From: Sclerodactyla briareus
Lineage: Eukaryota > Echinodermata > Holothuroidea > Dendrochirotida > Sclerodactylidae
Length of the DNA: 64,000 nucleotides
Direction: 5' to 3'
NCBI GenBank assembly: GCA_026419785.1
Contig: JAODTK010001144.1
Location: forward strand, 62,001-126,000
The translations under genes were made by a program, and so were the position numbers. The notes under the pieces were generated by a model. That model saw only the letters and a list, made by a program, of their open reading frames with translations. It ran no database searches and had not been told where the DNA came from. How positions within the stretch are numbered: the first letter of the stretch is position 1; every line of letters begins with the position of its first letter. Of the stretch, positions 12,880 to 23,110 are shown piece after piece.

Positions 12880-13400
12880 GCAACGTCTGATTGACACGAT
12901 ACTTTGCACACATGTTCGCCCCGACGAAATCTTGGATGAGTTCGAATGTGGGCGTCGCTGCACCACTCTGGCGGCAGCCATCTTGGATTCTCAATGGAAC
13001 TGAATTGATAGTGTTCGGACAGTACTCCCAAGTGCCTTGTCCGATCCATGTGAAACCTTGCACACATGATTCTCTGATGAAAATCTCGAATGGGTCAAAA
13101 AGTGGGCGTCGCCCGACTGCACTGATGGCGGCCATTTAGGATTTTTTGCCGAACTGATTTTCCGCGTATTTGTGCGTTTTGAAGCGTGGCGATCGTTTGA
13201 AGACCAATTTTTGTTTTCGCCCCATACAACCCCACCCAGCGGCCATTTTTATTTTTAAATCTCAAATATTTTTTCCGCAATTTGACACTGTTCTCTTTAA
13301 ACTTTGCTCACAAGTTCACGTGATGAAAGTTTGAATGGCTGAAACCTCATACGACCCCACCCGGCGGCCATTTTGAATTTCTGCGAAAATGAATTTTTCG
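12880..13400. repeat. Diverged 'ggcggccat' module array
   Basis: A module with 'gcggccat' and 'ttggattct' phrases recurs at about 12,970, 13,124, 13,226 and 13,356. Two of the modules also share 'tttgcacacatg' and 'gtgggcgtcgc'. A single such module ends unit A at about 7,850-8,000. Spacing is 100-180 bp. Open frames on both strands across this stretch are by-products of the repeat. From 13,400 to 13,700 nothing else is recognised. Confidence 0.5.
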
Positions 13401-13723
13401 GCACATTTGACATTTTCATATTTCGGAGTATGGTGTGTGCATTGGAACCAACCTCCCACCTATCTGGGTCATAAATCTCCTTCTGATAAAAAACAAGGCG
13501 AATAATGTCACCCTCTGATTAACTGAAAGTGGGGATTGCACGTTGGCCGTTCACCCGCCAGGCGATGTCTAGTTTTCTGGATGCAAAAGCAGTCCGTGTC
13601 AATAATTGTCCGTAGTTGCTCTGTCAAATGTCACCCCCTCCTTGATTCCCTCCTGTGTATTGTAGTCTGTGAGACCCTGATCAAGCCATTTGAGGGCTTT
13701 GAGCACCTGGCACCCAGTCCAGA

Positions 13724-14050
13724 GTGGTTCTGGTAGGGCGATGCCGAAATGTTTCAAACTTTCTGCGGTTGTGCATGCACGGTCCTCTGCCTGAACCTAA
13801 TCATTTGAAAAACATTCCAGCAGCCTCAGTACTGCCTACTGACAAACGAGTCTGTGGTACAGTGCCACTGGAAGGTTATGAATGTGATAAGAAAGGCTAC
13901 CCAATCCTGGGGAAGGGTTACGTGTTTGTGATGATTCTCCCTCAAGTTCAAGTTGTTGTAGTCCGAGGGTATGGACGGAATGGTGGAACACGTTCCCTGC
14001 TAACTTCGAACTTTTATCACTTTGCCAAGAATGCGACTGTAAACAACTGA
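13724..14050 (+). CDS. Uncharacterised open frame, possible exon
   Basis: An open frame of 108 codons runs to a TGA at 14,048. A good splice acceptor ('ttgaaaaacattccag', ending 13,820) lies inside it, so an exon could begin at 13,821. The residues after that point are mixed polar and hydrophobic, with a Cys/Lys-containing segment (VCGTVPLEGYECDKKGYPIL) and no low-complexity bias, which is unusual among frames of this region. I recognise no domain. It precedes the RhoGEF exons by about 4.2 kb on the same strand but I cannot link it to them. A transposon remnant is equally possible. Confidence 0.25.
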   Translation: MVLVGRCRNVSNFLRLCMHGPLPEPNHLKNIPAASVLPTDKRVCGTVPLEGYECDKKGYPILGKGYVFVMILPQVQVVVVRGYGRNGGTRSLLTSNFYHFAKNATVNN

Positions 14051-14299
14051 TTCTGGAGATAGAGAGGAGACAGAGGTCTATGGGGTGGCCAATTGGGATA
14101 TGAGAGAAACTGTCAGAATAGGACTAATTGCTTGATTTCTAAGCAGCCAAGATTTCGGAGTACGTAGATTCCTGGTCTTTTCCTTACATAAAAGTTGGAT
14201 GATCTGGGTCCCTAGAAATGAGACACTGTTACTAAAATATTGGGAAAGACCAGTTATGCGACCTATCATGAATAATATATGGACTCTTTCAGTCATAGT

Positions 14300-15990
14300 G
14301 TCCTGTCAAGGCTGTCATAGTGTCCTGAACATATAAACATTGCATTATCGACTGATGGGCTAAACACCTACTCCTAATGAAAATCTTTACAGCTCAAGGA
14401 TAAAACTAATTACTGCATGGAGCATACAAATTAAAGAGTAATTAATGAGGTTACTAGAACAATGACAGGTAACCAAATTGGCAAATGTTGTTTGCAATTG
14501 TTAGGTTGTCGGATATGCGAACAGTGGTTGTGTTTGAATGAATGTTTACCATATTCCTTCTAAACACCCCTCCCCCATGAGCAGTTTTTTTAGCACCCTC
14601 CTATAAGTGTTTTTAGAGATTTGCCATGCCCATGACTTAGGGACCTACACAACAGATAATAGCTGGCTGGGACAAACCCCTGTTGTTGTAGGCAAGTACA
14701 AAAATAGTGGGGGGGGGGGGGGGGGTTTGCCTAAATGTTTGAGACCCAAAGCAAGACACAGCCTGAAACTTATATTGAAATATGAGAGAATCATTGCTGA
14801 AGTGTTATTCATTATTACTTTATCAACTATCCATTGAATCAAGTTCATTCATTCATTCATTCATTCATGGAATTGATTGTAGACCTACTGTGGGTCTACG
14901 AGAATCCACAACATCATGTATCGCAAATCGATAATCGAACAATTCAGCCTTAGTCAATGCAATGAAACTGAGTGTGTATGGAGATGATCAGGGTTTTCAG
15001 CTATTTCGCTATCAAAAATTTCTCGCAGTGGCGGAGCGGCATGTGGCCGCGATATACTATAGGCTAACTTCGTAATTGTTTGTGTTACTCCAAATGGCGC
15101 TCCTTTGAACAAAATTGCAAGCACTCCGTGTGAGATTTGGGAGGTATACGGATAGGATATCCTGTTAGTAACATATTCCCTATTCTTCGCCACCACTCAG
15201 GGTGAATAGGAAAGAATTGGAATGAATGGGCTACCTGTTTAATGACCACAGTTGTATGCAAATTGTTGTAGATCATCTTCATCCTGTTTAATGATATGGT
15301 TGCAGTTTACCTATATTGCCAATAATACCATTCAGCTCTCTTAGCTCAAGCAAAGATCCGCATTGCATTCCATTGCGGTTGGTATCATGCATGATTGAAC
15401 AAACACAGGGAACTTGCAGGGGTCCGAATACTCACTATACTAAGAACCACAATAGGCTCCACTTTTTGACTAGAATTTCTCCATGAATAGAATCGGAAGG
15501 AATTTGTAACTACCTGTATGTAAGCAGTACAAATAGATTTTTCTTCTCACCGAAATGAGTGTCTGCATGGGACTTTCCAGCTTATGTAAATATATGGTAG
15601 GCTCCATTCCTCCCTACAAACTACAAACACAAGCTTTCTGTAAACTTAGCACTTGTTCATTCAAGCCAGTGCAGTGTCATTTATGAGATATTGAGGTAGA
15701 ACAACAGTAGGTTTGCATACAGGCCCTTCTATTCAGGCTTCACTACTTCAGTCATAACCAACATAGGGCAAATTTCAATAGGTCATATCTGATTTTCATC
15801 AATGTCCATGTCACTTAGCGTATAGTATAGCACTTAATAGCTGATTGACTGCACGGTCATGTAAAATATTACCTGAACTAAATTAACTTGTAAATTGTAT
15901 GACGCACCCCCAAGCCCCCCGGCCGGGTGAGTCATAGTTCAAGGTGGTTCATACATTGATACAACCTCAGTCATTCACGTACTAATCCTC
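14300..15990. other. Intergenic DNA with simple repeats only
   Basis: No gene is seen. A G homopolymer lies at about 14,707-14,725 and an (ATTC)n tract at about 14,843-14,868. At 15,900-15,935 the string 'gacgcacccccaag' with '..gggtgagtcat' resembles the end of the inverted-repeat element found at 32.0-32.55 kb, suggesting a solo end or remnant. Confidence 0.5.
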
Positions 15991-16112
15991 GAAAATGACC
16001 TATAAGTTGGGCCCAGCTTTTTCTATTATTCTCTACAGAAAAGGTAAATTGACAGACCTCAGAGTCGCTTTTGACAGACCATTTATGGAAAGTGGGGTAC
16101 ATGTATGTGAGC

Positions 16113-16208
16113 CACTTTGGACTTACGTGGGTCACTTTGGACTTATGTGGGTCACTTTGGACTTATGTGGGTCACTTTGGACTTACGTGGGTCACTTTGG
16201 ACACACCA
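16113..16208 (+). repeat. 20-bp minisatellite, five units
   Basis: Units start at 16,113, 16,133, 16,153, 16,173 and 16,193, each close to CACTTTGGACTTAYGTGGGT, with only a C/T change between units. The short open frame across it (15,995-16,387) is a by-product. Because the period is 20 the frame rotates and the apparent peptide repeat is not a protein repeat. Confidence 0.85.
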
Positions 16209-16559
16209 CTACCCATGTGTGGCTGGCCATGCCCAGAGTATTAAGCATGTGCCATGCAAAGGACACATGTGCACAACAGTATCTGTTGAATGAAGTCATG
16301 CCCACTGTAGAGAGCATGCATTTGACGAGAGGAACAGTATCGGCAGCTGGAAAAACAAAGAAAAACCTTAAAAGTCAGAAGATTTGAGGTGCTCTGAGGA
16401 AGTTCTATTAATTTGCAATTGCAGCCTGTTTTGGGAGTGATGTCCAAATAGCAATGGCCTTGATGTAAAATGATTGGAGATGTAGGGTGGAAGAGTGATG
16501 TTAAACTGCTTACTATGAGTACATCTGGTCCTGCTAGTCTTGGGCTTCAAGTATCGAGC

Positions 16560-16905
16560 AGGGGTGAGGAAATGTCATTATCAAGAATTTATAGAGCACA
16601 GGAAGTCTCTGACTCTATCTCCAGACTCAACTCCTATGCTCAATCCAGTCTCATCCCAAAATCATTCATCTTCATCTCTGATTGAGGTGGGAGTTTATAA
16701 TCCCTGAAAATAAACTGTGCTGCTCTCTGTTGGACTTCCTATAGGGTTTCTTTGTTTTGTCTTGGTCCCTGGATTTGGAGCTGAGGTGGTGTATCCCAGG
16801 TGTGGTTGGACAAGGGTCCTGTAGAGGTTAGCTTTTGATTCCCTTGAACAGTGCCCAAGGTTCCTCTGTGCAAAAATGAGCTTTTACTGTAGCTTCAGAG
16901 GCAGC
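16560..16905 (-). mobile_element. Degenerate non-LTR retrotransposon reverse-transcriptase C-terminus
   Basis: Read on the minus strand and allowing frame changes, the DNA gives phrases typical of the end of CR1/Jockey-like reverse transcriptases: 'LYRTLVQPHLGY' (about 16,831-16,795), 'EVQQRAAQFIFRDYK' (about 16,740-16,695), then 'DRVRDFLCSINS'-like residues near 16,590. The frame is broken several times and nothing upstream of this part is present, so it is a dead 3' fragment. The family call rests on remembered motifs, not on an alignment. Confidence 0.6.
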
Positions 16906-16934
16906 ATTATCAGACTGGACTGTTGATCCCATTT

Positions 16935-17460
16935 GAAGGACAATTGCAGGCTTGGATACAACAGAGGTTTTATCGTAGAGAAAGAAAAACTTGTTATCTC
17001 AACATGTAGGTCAAACTTTCATATGATGTCCTATGTGGAGTTATTAACCTTCAAAGTTTGATCCATGATGCACAATAATGCATGACGTCACACTTGGATA
17101 ACCCAGGAAGTTATGTTAAGTATTTCATTGTTTCATTTTGTGAATAAGTCAACATTAAGCAGAAGTTCTGATGTCTTTCTCTCACGAAAGTAACCATCAA
17201 CACCTACCAACCCACTACAGCAAACCTCTCAATCGATAGACTAAATGCTTTTCGAAGTGAAATTTATGTGTGAAGTTCAATAGAAAATACAGAATGTTTG
17301 CAGGGTTGTGCAAGTATGACATAATTCATTATTGCATGATGGGATTCAAAGGACTGTAACTCCGTAACGGAAAGTCATATGAACCTTGGTTTAGACTGGT
17401 GCATTCAGTTTTTTCTACAGCTAATATAATAACCTCTTATTTGAAAAATAAACTTCCAGG
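16935..17460 (+). mobile_element. Inverted-repeat element (585-bp family), copy 1
   Basis: It begins 'gaaggacaattgcaggcttggatacaac' and then follows the best copy (36,287-36,873) in order: 'catgacgtcacacttgg', 'gaagttatgtta', 'gcagaagttctg', 'acctaccaacccactacagca', 'catgatggg', 'actgtaactc', 'gcattcagtttttt'. The right terminal repeat is missing or replaced near 17,440-17,460, so this copy is truncated. Confidence 0.65.
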
Positions 17461-17689
17461 TATTCATCATCCATAACTTCTAGGGTATCATATCACCTGG
17501 CATAGTGTAATTTGTAGTCCTGGGGCATTTCTTTCTGGAGGTCCTCATAACCTTGCACTTAAATTGCATTTCCCATTCTGTGGACCAAACCGGTCTGTAG
17601 GACCGTTGAGGTCTTCCTCAGGAAAGATTTTTTCCAGAGGGCCAGTGCAACAGTCTTGTAAATATTGGTCTGTCATATTGACTTACAGT

Positions 17690-18080
17690 ATCTCATTCTT
17701 GTAAAGCGCTTTTTCCAGGTCGACGACTTGCTCGAAGCGCTTTACAGGTATTACCCCTGATCGTTAGTGACTTTGTCACACCCGTACCATGATAGTACGC
17801 ACCTTCTGCTTGTTCTCTCTCGACGCACCATTTCAGTTCGTCCTTGTCTCCCGGGGGACTTCCCGAATCAAGCAGCCACATACTGTAACGCCGCTCGAAT
17901 ACTCTTTACCAGTCACAAGGTACCCACTTCAAAACGGGGTGGGCGAGGGATATTTCAGGAGACATGCCATGTCCAACAGCAGGGCGGAAAAGTCCTCGGG
18001 CTTCCATTGGGCTCTGAACTCGCGATCATTGGTTTGCTTATGGAGCTCTACTGACTGAGCTAATCCACCTCCCATTCTTA
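17690..18080 (-). mobile_element. tRNA-derived SINE-like element
   Basis: On the minus strand the head (about 18,076 to 18,010) reads like a tRNA: an A-box-like 'TAGCTCAGTCAGTAGAG' followed about 40 bp later by a B-box-like 'GCGAGTTCAGAGCC'. The body extends to about 17,690 and ends in 'gcgctttacag' and 'gtaaagcgcttttt' phrases, which also occur at the same end of the element at 53.75-54.06 kb. This is an internal RNA polymerase III promoter structure and not a working tRNA gene, since the cloverleaf is not complete. Confidence 0.55.
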
Positions 18081-18240
18081 TTCTGTAGTTTTTGTGAATG
18101 AGACAAACAATTATGTCTGTTTACATTGTGAGGGTCTGTAGTGTTCTGTGGTTAAAAATCTGCACCAGTGGTCATTTGACTTACTTCTCATCAGAACAAT
18201 TTGAACAATTACATACTTTTTTTCTTTTCTCTCATTACAG

Positions 18241-18310
18241 AGATTTTCTTGGTGACCTGGAGCAGTGCAATAACAACCCTGTCTATGTAGCAGAGTGCTT
18301 TCTGGAATGT
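18241..18310 (+). CDS. RhoGEF exon A: DH domain, early helix
   Basis: Acceptor 'tttcttttctctcattacag' ends at 18,240 and donor 'gtaagt' starts at 18,311. The exon starts with one base of a split codon and ends on a codon boundary. It encodes 23 residues beginning DFLGDLEQC and ending VAECFLEC, which match the DH segment 'xxLLxDLExCxxDPxxVAECF' of PLEKHG-type exchange factors just before the Ile/Val-Tyr-x-x-Tyr-Cys segment. The exon continues in phase with exon B (phase 0). The preceding exon should end with two bases of a split codon. I could not find it between 13 and 18 kb. Confidence 0.85.
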
Positions 18311-20178
18311 GTAAGTAGAAATGGTGTGGGTCAGACTATGGCCCTGTACATGGAATATCTTAGGAAACCTGACCATGTAATCATGAATGGATATGTGTTA
18401 ACTCACCTCCTCTTTCCACTGTATGTGATACACATTCGTGAATTACTGTGGAAAGGAAGCTACACAATTCTCTCATAAGAAAAAAAACATACCAAATTTT
18501 CAATAGAGGTTTAGAAACATTGAAAAAAAATGTTCCAAAGTTGGAACTCCTTCTGTAGGCAATTATTGAAATATTATAATTACACTGACTGTGGTGGGCA
18601 GTTATTGCAACATTTATTTCTAAATACTTCAAGGGAAGTCCTGGAAGGTTTTCACTGAAAATGCTGTTGATGATCATTAGTTTATATACAGCATGCAGCA
18701 TGCAATGCATACAAGTACGACAGCTGATAGAGTGTGTGCTATTGGTTTGATGGTACTGATGTGAAGCTTCCGTGCTGAGTACTGACAGCTTGTAATTGTG
18801 TGTGTGCTTCCATTAGCTTTAAACATATTGTATGCAGCTGAATTTGGGAAGCTCCTCCCCAGGAAATCTTGCAATCTGGAGGGAAATTTTCCAATCCAGT
18901 GGAGAACACTGGGTGTGCAGCTCCTTATCAAGAGTACAGGAACCTTATTGTTTTGTCAGGATGGCTCAGCTCGTGTGAAAAATGGAAAGTTTGTGAGGAA
19001 GTTGGTATGTTGTTCATAATGGGCTGGTACAATTTCCCATTTTTGTGTGTGTCTGAACATAGGTTATTAGAACAAAAAAATCACTGAGCCTTTTGACACT
19101 CTGGTTTCAAAGAGAGAATAGGTTTTGAAATTTTAGGTGTACCTGAAAGTAAAGTTCACACCCCTAACTAATGTAAACAGGATTTGTGAGCTATTTTCTT
19201 TATCACTTTCACTACCTGTTGCAGTATCAGTTTTGCAAAGAGCAGGCCTTGACATCTAAGGCTTCCCCCCAAAAGGAAGGGTTTGTACAGTATGTCATAA
19301 TCAGTGATTTTTCCCATGAACTTGCATTTAGTTGGTAAAGTTCATCCAGTAACGTTTTTAGGGTTTGATCTGATCCGACTTACAGTCCTTTTGATTTATG
19401 CCTCTTCTGTTATTCGGCAATTGGCCTAACAGGGTGCACATTGATCTGTGACAAGAAGAACACAATCCCTGACATACCGAATCTGTTTACATTCACTCAC
19501 CCAGAAATGATCGGACCCCCGGCACCCCTCCCCCACCCCACCCTCCTAACAATGAATCTCAGAATCTTAGCCACCCTTTTGCCCTTCCCTTCCCAGACTC
19601 TTGTCTAGTTGCGGGCTTCTGGCTACTCTTTCCATCATCCCAGAAATTGGTCCTAAACGTGGACTTTCTACTAGATGCTAAAAGTTTTCTCACACCTGTG
19701 TATAGGGATTTTCCATCAACTTTCAGATCCTTTAGAATTGCTTTTTTTGTTTGATTTGCCGTCGCTGTCTACGTCACTCTCCACTAAGTGCTTAGCTTCC
19801 CGCTTTTTTTTTTCTGGGTATTTTCTTCGCCTTAGCCTAGCTATCATTGGCTTGATAGCGTTACCCTCGTCCTCATTTGACTCATTTAGGGTGTATGGTC
19901 CTGCCATGTTTGTTCATGTTAGCCTTCCCCTTCCCCTGCCCTCCTCCCTGTTTATTTGGGGGGTGGATGGAGTATTGAACTTCACGGTTCCAAACCCTGA
20001 AGCTTTGATGATACAGCTGACAGAGACAACAATATGCCTTCATATTTGTTTTGACAGTTGAATCCCTTTGATGCCTCAGGCTCTCTAGACATAGGGTGTA
20101 CCCCTTATAAAACTGTTTGGCCTCCTAATCTGCACAGTGTATATTGCAATACAGTGTGTGTTTCTTGTGTTGATCACA

Positions 20179-20671
20179 GTTAACGGACAACTGCAGGCTT
20201 GGATACACAGAGAGTTTAGCGTGGAGAATGGAGAACGAGAACTGTATCTATTAGGTCCAAACAAGCCATTTCAATACAATGTTTCCTATGTGAAGTTATA
20301 TTGGCCTTCAAATTGGTCCATTAGCAGAGAAAAAATTTGTGAGGAATGTCCATTGTGCAATAACGCATGATGGTATATATGTACTCTACAGCCAATCCTC
20401 TCCCATAACTAAAGCTTTTCGTGTGGAATAATGTGCGAATTTCAATAGAAACAACGATTATTGCAGGGTTTGTGCAAGTATGACATCATGTATTATTGCA
20501 TGATGGGGTGCTTTTCGATCATGCACAATACACATGCAAAAAAGCTCAAAGGACGATTAACTCCTTAACGGAAAGGAAAGTTGTATGAACTTTGGGTTTG
20601 GATGAGGCATTCAGTTTTTCCTCTAGCTAAGATATTAGCCTCCTTATAATTATTTGGCAGTTGTCGTTGAA
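20179..20671 (+). mobile_element. Inverted-repeat element (585-bp family), copy 2
   Basis: Left end 'taacggacaactgcaggcttgg', right end 'ggcagttgtcgttga': the ends are inverted versions of each other with a few changes. Internal phrases ('gtgaagttat', 'ggccttcaaattggtcc', 'gcatgatggggtgcttttcgatcatgcacaatacacatgc') match the copy at 36.3-36.9 kb. It is shorter by about 90 bp. There is no open frame, as expected for a non-autonomous DNA element. Confidence 0.7.
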
Positions 20672-20719
20672 AGTACTATCGTATACTGCAAACATGGATG
20701 GTCAACTTGTATTCTATTA

Positions 20720-22030
20720 TACACCACTTGTGGCACTGGCGTAGCCAGGATTTTTGATTGGGGGTGGCCCATGGGGGAGGCGTCCAAGGGGAGCGATGGG
20801 TTCCCCCTCCCCTTTGGAAAATTTTTGCATTTTTTAGGAACCCTCAGATGAATCTGGTCAACATTTGCCCTCATTTTGAAGTCGTTTTTTCCTATACAAA
20901 AACTCTTGTTCTTGAGAATGGTCACGTTTTATATTTCCAAGTGGCCTTCAGAGCATAGGCGTACGAGACTCTTCCATTTTTGTGGGCGGGGGGTGCAGTT
21001 GCGGGTGTGCAGAAAAAATTTCCCCCACATTTAAAAGCAGATGTTGGAAAGTACTAAGCGCGTGGAAACGCATGCGAAAAAAAAATTTGCGTGTTTTGAT
21101 TGAAAATTCCTCCTGAATTACGCTTTGTCGGAATTTTGATCATTATTCTGCCTTGTATATGCGTGGTCTCCAATTTTTATCTTTTCGGCTCCCTCAATTC
21201 TGACGAATGAATCAACTGTTTTGTATGATTTGAAGGGGTCTGTTACGCTCCCTCTTCTATTGACCATTTTGTGGGCCATTTTCAGCTTGGCCAGGGATGT
21301 ACACAGGATGCTAATAACCACAGGATCAACAATTGTAACAAAACTAATTTGCCCGAATATCAAATAGTTATGATCGGTTTTTATTAAAAGAAGACAAACA
21401 AAATCCACGGCTACATTGCGCAGGAAGCACGCAATTGTTTTTGCGCATTGGATATCACTATGATATCCCCCTATAGGCGTACAAGGGGGTCACTATTTCT
21501 TGGGAGGGGTTTCTTCATCTCCACGTTTTCTGCCCGACGGGAGTGCGAGTAGTGCCCCCCCCCACACCTTGACTGCCTATGTTGGTTGGATATATTGACC
21601 AAACAATTGAACTATTCAAGCAATCTGACTGGGATTGAGGAGAGCGGGAAACAAAACATAAGTGAAAATGTTGTTGGAAGGCGTATCTACGCACCCCCCC
21701 CCCTCGTTGCCAAGTCTTTATGATCTAAAGAAAACTTGCGCAAACTCCGAATGGGTAAATAAATCGTGATACATCGGGGTACTACTGCGCGCGAAGCGCG
21801 CAAAATTTGCACCACTGTTTAAATATTGACCAAAAAAATTGGGCTGCCAGAGGAGAAATTCGAGCAATCTGACTGGCAAATGAGGAAAGGAGAGCCGCAT
21901 AAGTGCCAATGTTGTTGTCATAAGTGAACAAATTGAAGAAAATAAATTGGGGGGGAATTCGATTTGGGGGGGGCCATGGCCACCGTGGCCCCCCCTCTGG
22001 CTTCGCCAATCTTAGGGGGGGATTAGTGGA
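20720..22030. repeat. G-rich 'gcgtagccagga' dispersed repeats
   Basis: Three related segments occur: about 20,725-21,010 ('ggcgtagccaggatttttgattggggg'), about 21,465-21,560 and about 21,700-22,020 ('gcgcgaagcgcgcaaaatttgc' and '..gggggggccatggccaccgtgg'). All combine G or C homopolymers with short GCGC motifs. Such sequences are spread widely in the genomes of some marine invertebrates. I see no coding capacity. Confidence 0.5.
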
Positions 22031-22299
22031 CGTGATATAACCCGTATAGTAATATTGAGTTAAAAACTGTTTGTCTGAGGAACAATATCCATATGCTTCC
22101 TGCAGTGTGGTCGTGTGTTAGTCATGGTGGGTAATGGCTGAACCAATAAATCCGGGTTGGAAAGGCATTAAGAACTTTATCACCAACACCACTCTGTAAG
22201 GTAACCTTCATAATAGCGTCCATTAGCATTTAGACAGAAGTTCAATTGAAACAAGGTTTTCTGTGTGATGCGAAGCAATACCACTCTGTTGTTGTTGGG

Positions 22300-23110
22300 C
22301 AATGACTTGACCAATCAATTCTCAAATAAGGTGGTGGTAGAAGTGGTTGGGGAAAAGAAGACACAGATGTGTGCTGAATAAATGGGGTAGGGGAAGCAGC
22401 CATGGGTGGGGGTGGGAAATTTTAAAAAGCAGCAAGCGTTGATGTTTTGGGGGGGGGGGGGGTGGGTTTGGGAGGATGCAATGGTTCCTTTGAATCATTG
22501 ACGATCTTTATATTGGGGTGGGGAAGAGGCTAAGTAGGAGAGGGGAGGGAGCGCATTAGACATTAGCCCCAGGCTATTCTATGAGATGAGGGTGTGACCT
22601 GGGGACGGCCACACTAAAAGTCATGTGAGTTTGAGGCGGGCTTTAAAAGGCCTCTTATAATCAAGGGACTAGATATTGTATGCTGGTAAGAGGGAGGGGG
22701 GGAAACGTAGCTGTTAGCAAGAATATTCTATGAGTTGAGGGGGCGGGGCTAATGACATGTTGCATGGGTTTGGGGAGGCTGCAACAGTCAGGTCCTATTA
22801 GGAATACATGAAGAAAGAAAGATACATGTTTGGGTAGGTGAGGGTCGGGGTGGGGGGGGCAGCCAGAGGGCCGGGGGCACCTACATAACATAACATATTC
22901 ATTTTATGAGGTTGGGGGAGGGCACTAACAGTTACTTGGGGCTTTTTGGGAAAGTCTGCAATCATTCCTCTTAGGAAATAATTGGAGATATAACGTTGCC
23001 TTTCAATGATTTTATCACCATTCAGGGTTATAACCCCTCTGCCCCCTCTCATTAGTGGTTGGCTGAAGTGTTTCCAACGGTCAGGTGTATGGATGCAAAT
23101 ATGTGCCCCC
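22300..23110. repeat. G-rich diverged tandem repeat
   Basis: The phrase 'attctatgagatgagggtgtgacc' at about 22,575 recurs as 'attctatgagttgagggggcgggg' at about 22,727 and 'attttatgaggttgggggaggg' at about 22,901, a spacing of 150-175 bp. The + strand is very rich in G, with a homopolymer at about 22,448-22,462. Several G-runs per 30 bp could allow G-quadruplex structure; that part is inference. Confidence 0.5.

Larger units (their letters stand above)
8025..13055. repeat. Tandem duplication, unit B (about 5.0 kb)
   Basis: Direct copy of 3,111-8,024. It differs from unit A mainly by many one- or two-base insertions and deletions and by homopolymer length, with fewer clear substitutions. At 8,099-8,126 it carries a run of about 28 T residues plus AT filler inside what should read 'acaattttcataaaaac'. 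The end 'cgatccatgtgaaacc' continues into unique DNA ('ttgcacacatgattctctg'), so unit B marks the right edge. Short open frames inside are shared fragments without homology I recognise. Confidence 0.85.

Noticed and set aside
15995..16387. 130-codon frame with a repeated Trp-Val-Thr-Leu-like peptide
   Set aside because: The DNA repeat is 20 bp, so the frame rotates each unit. The region is a minisatellite flanked by non-coding DNA.
19675..20061. 128-codon Leu/Ser/Phe-rich frame
   Set aside because: It lies in pyrimidine-rich intron DNA. Composition alone explains it, and no acceptor in phase with exon A was found.
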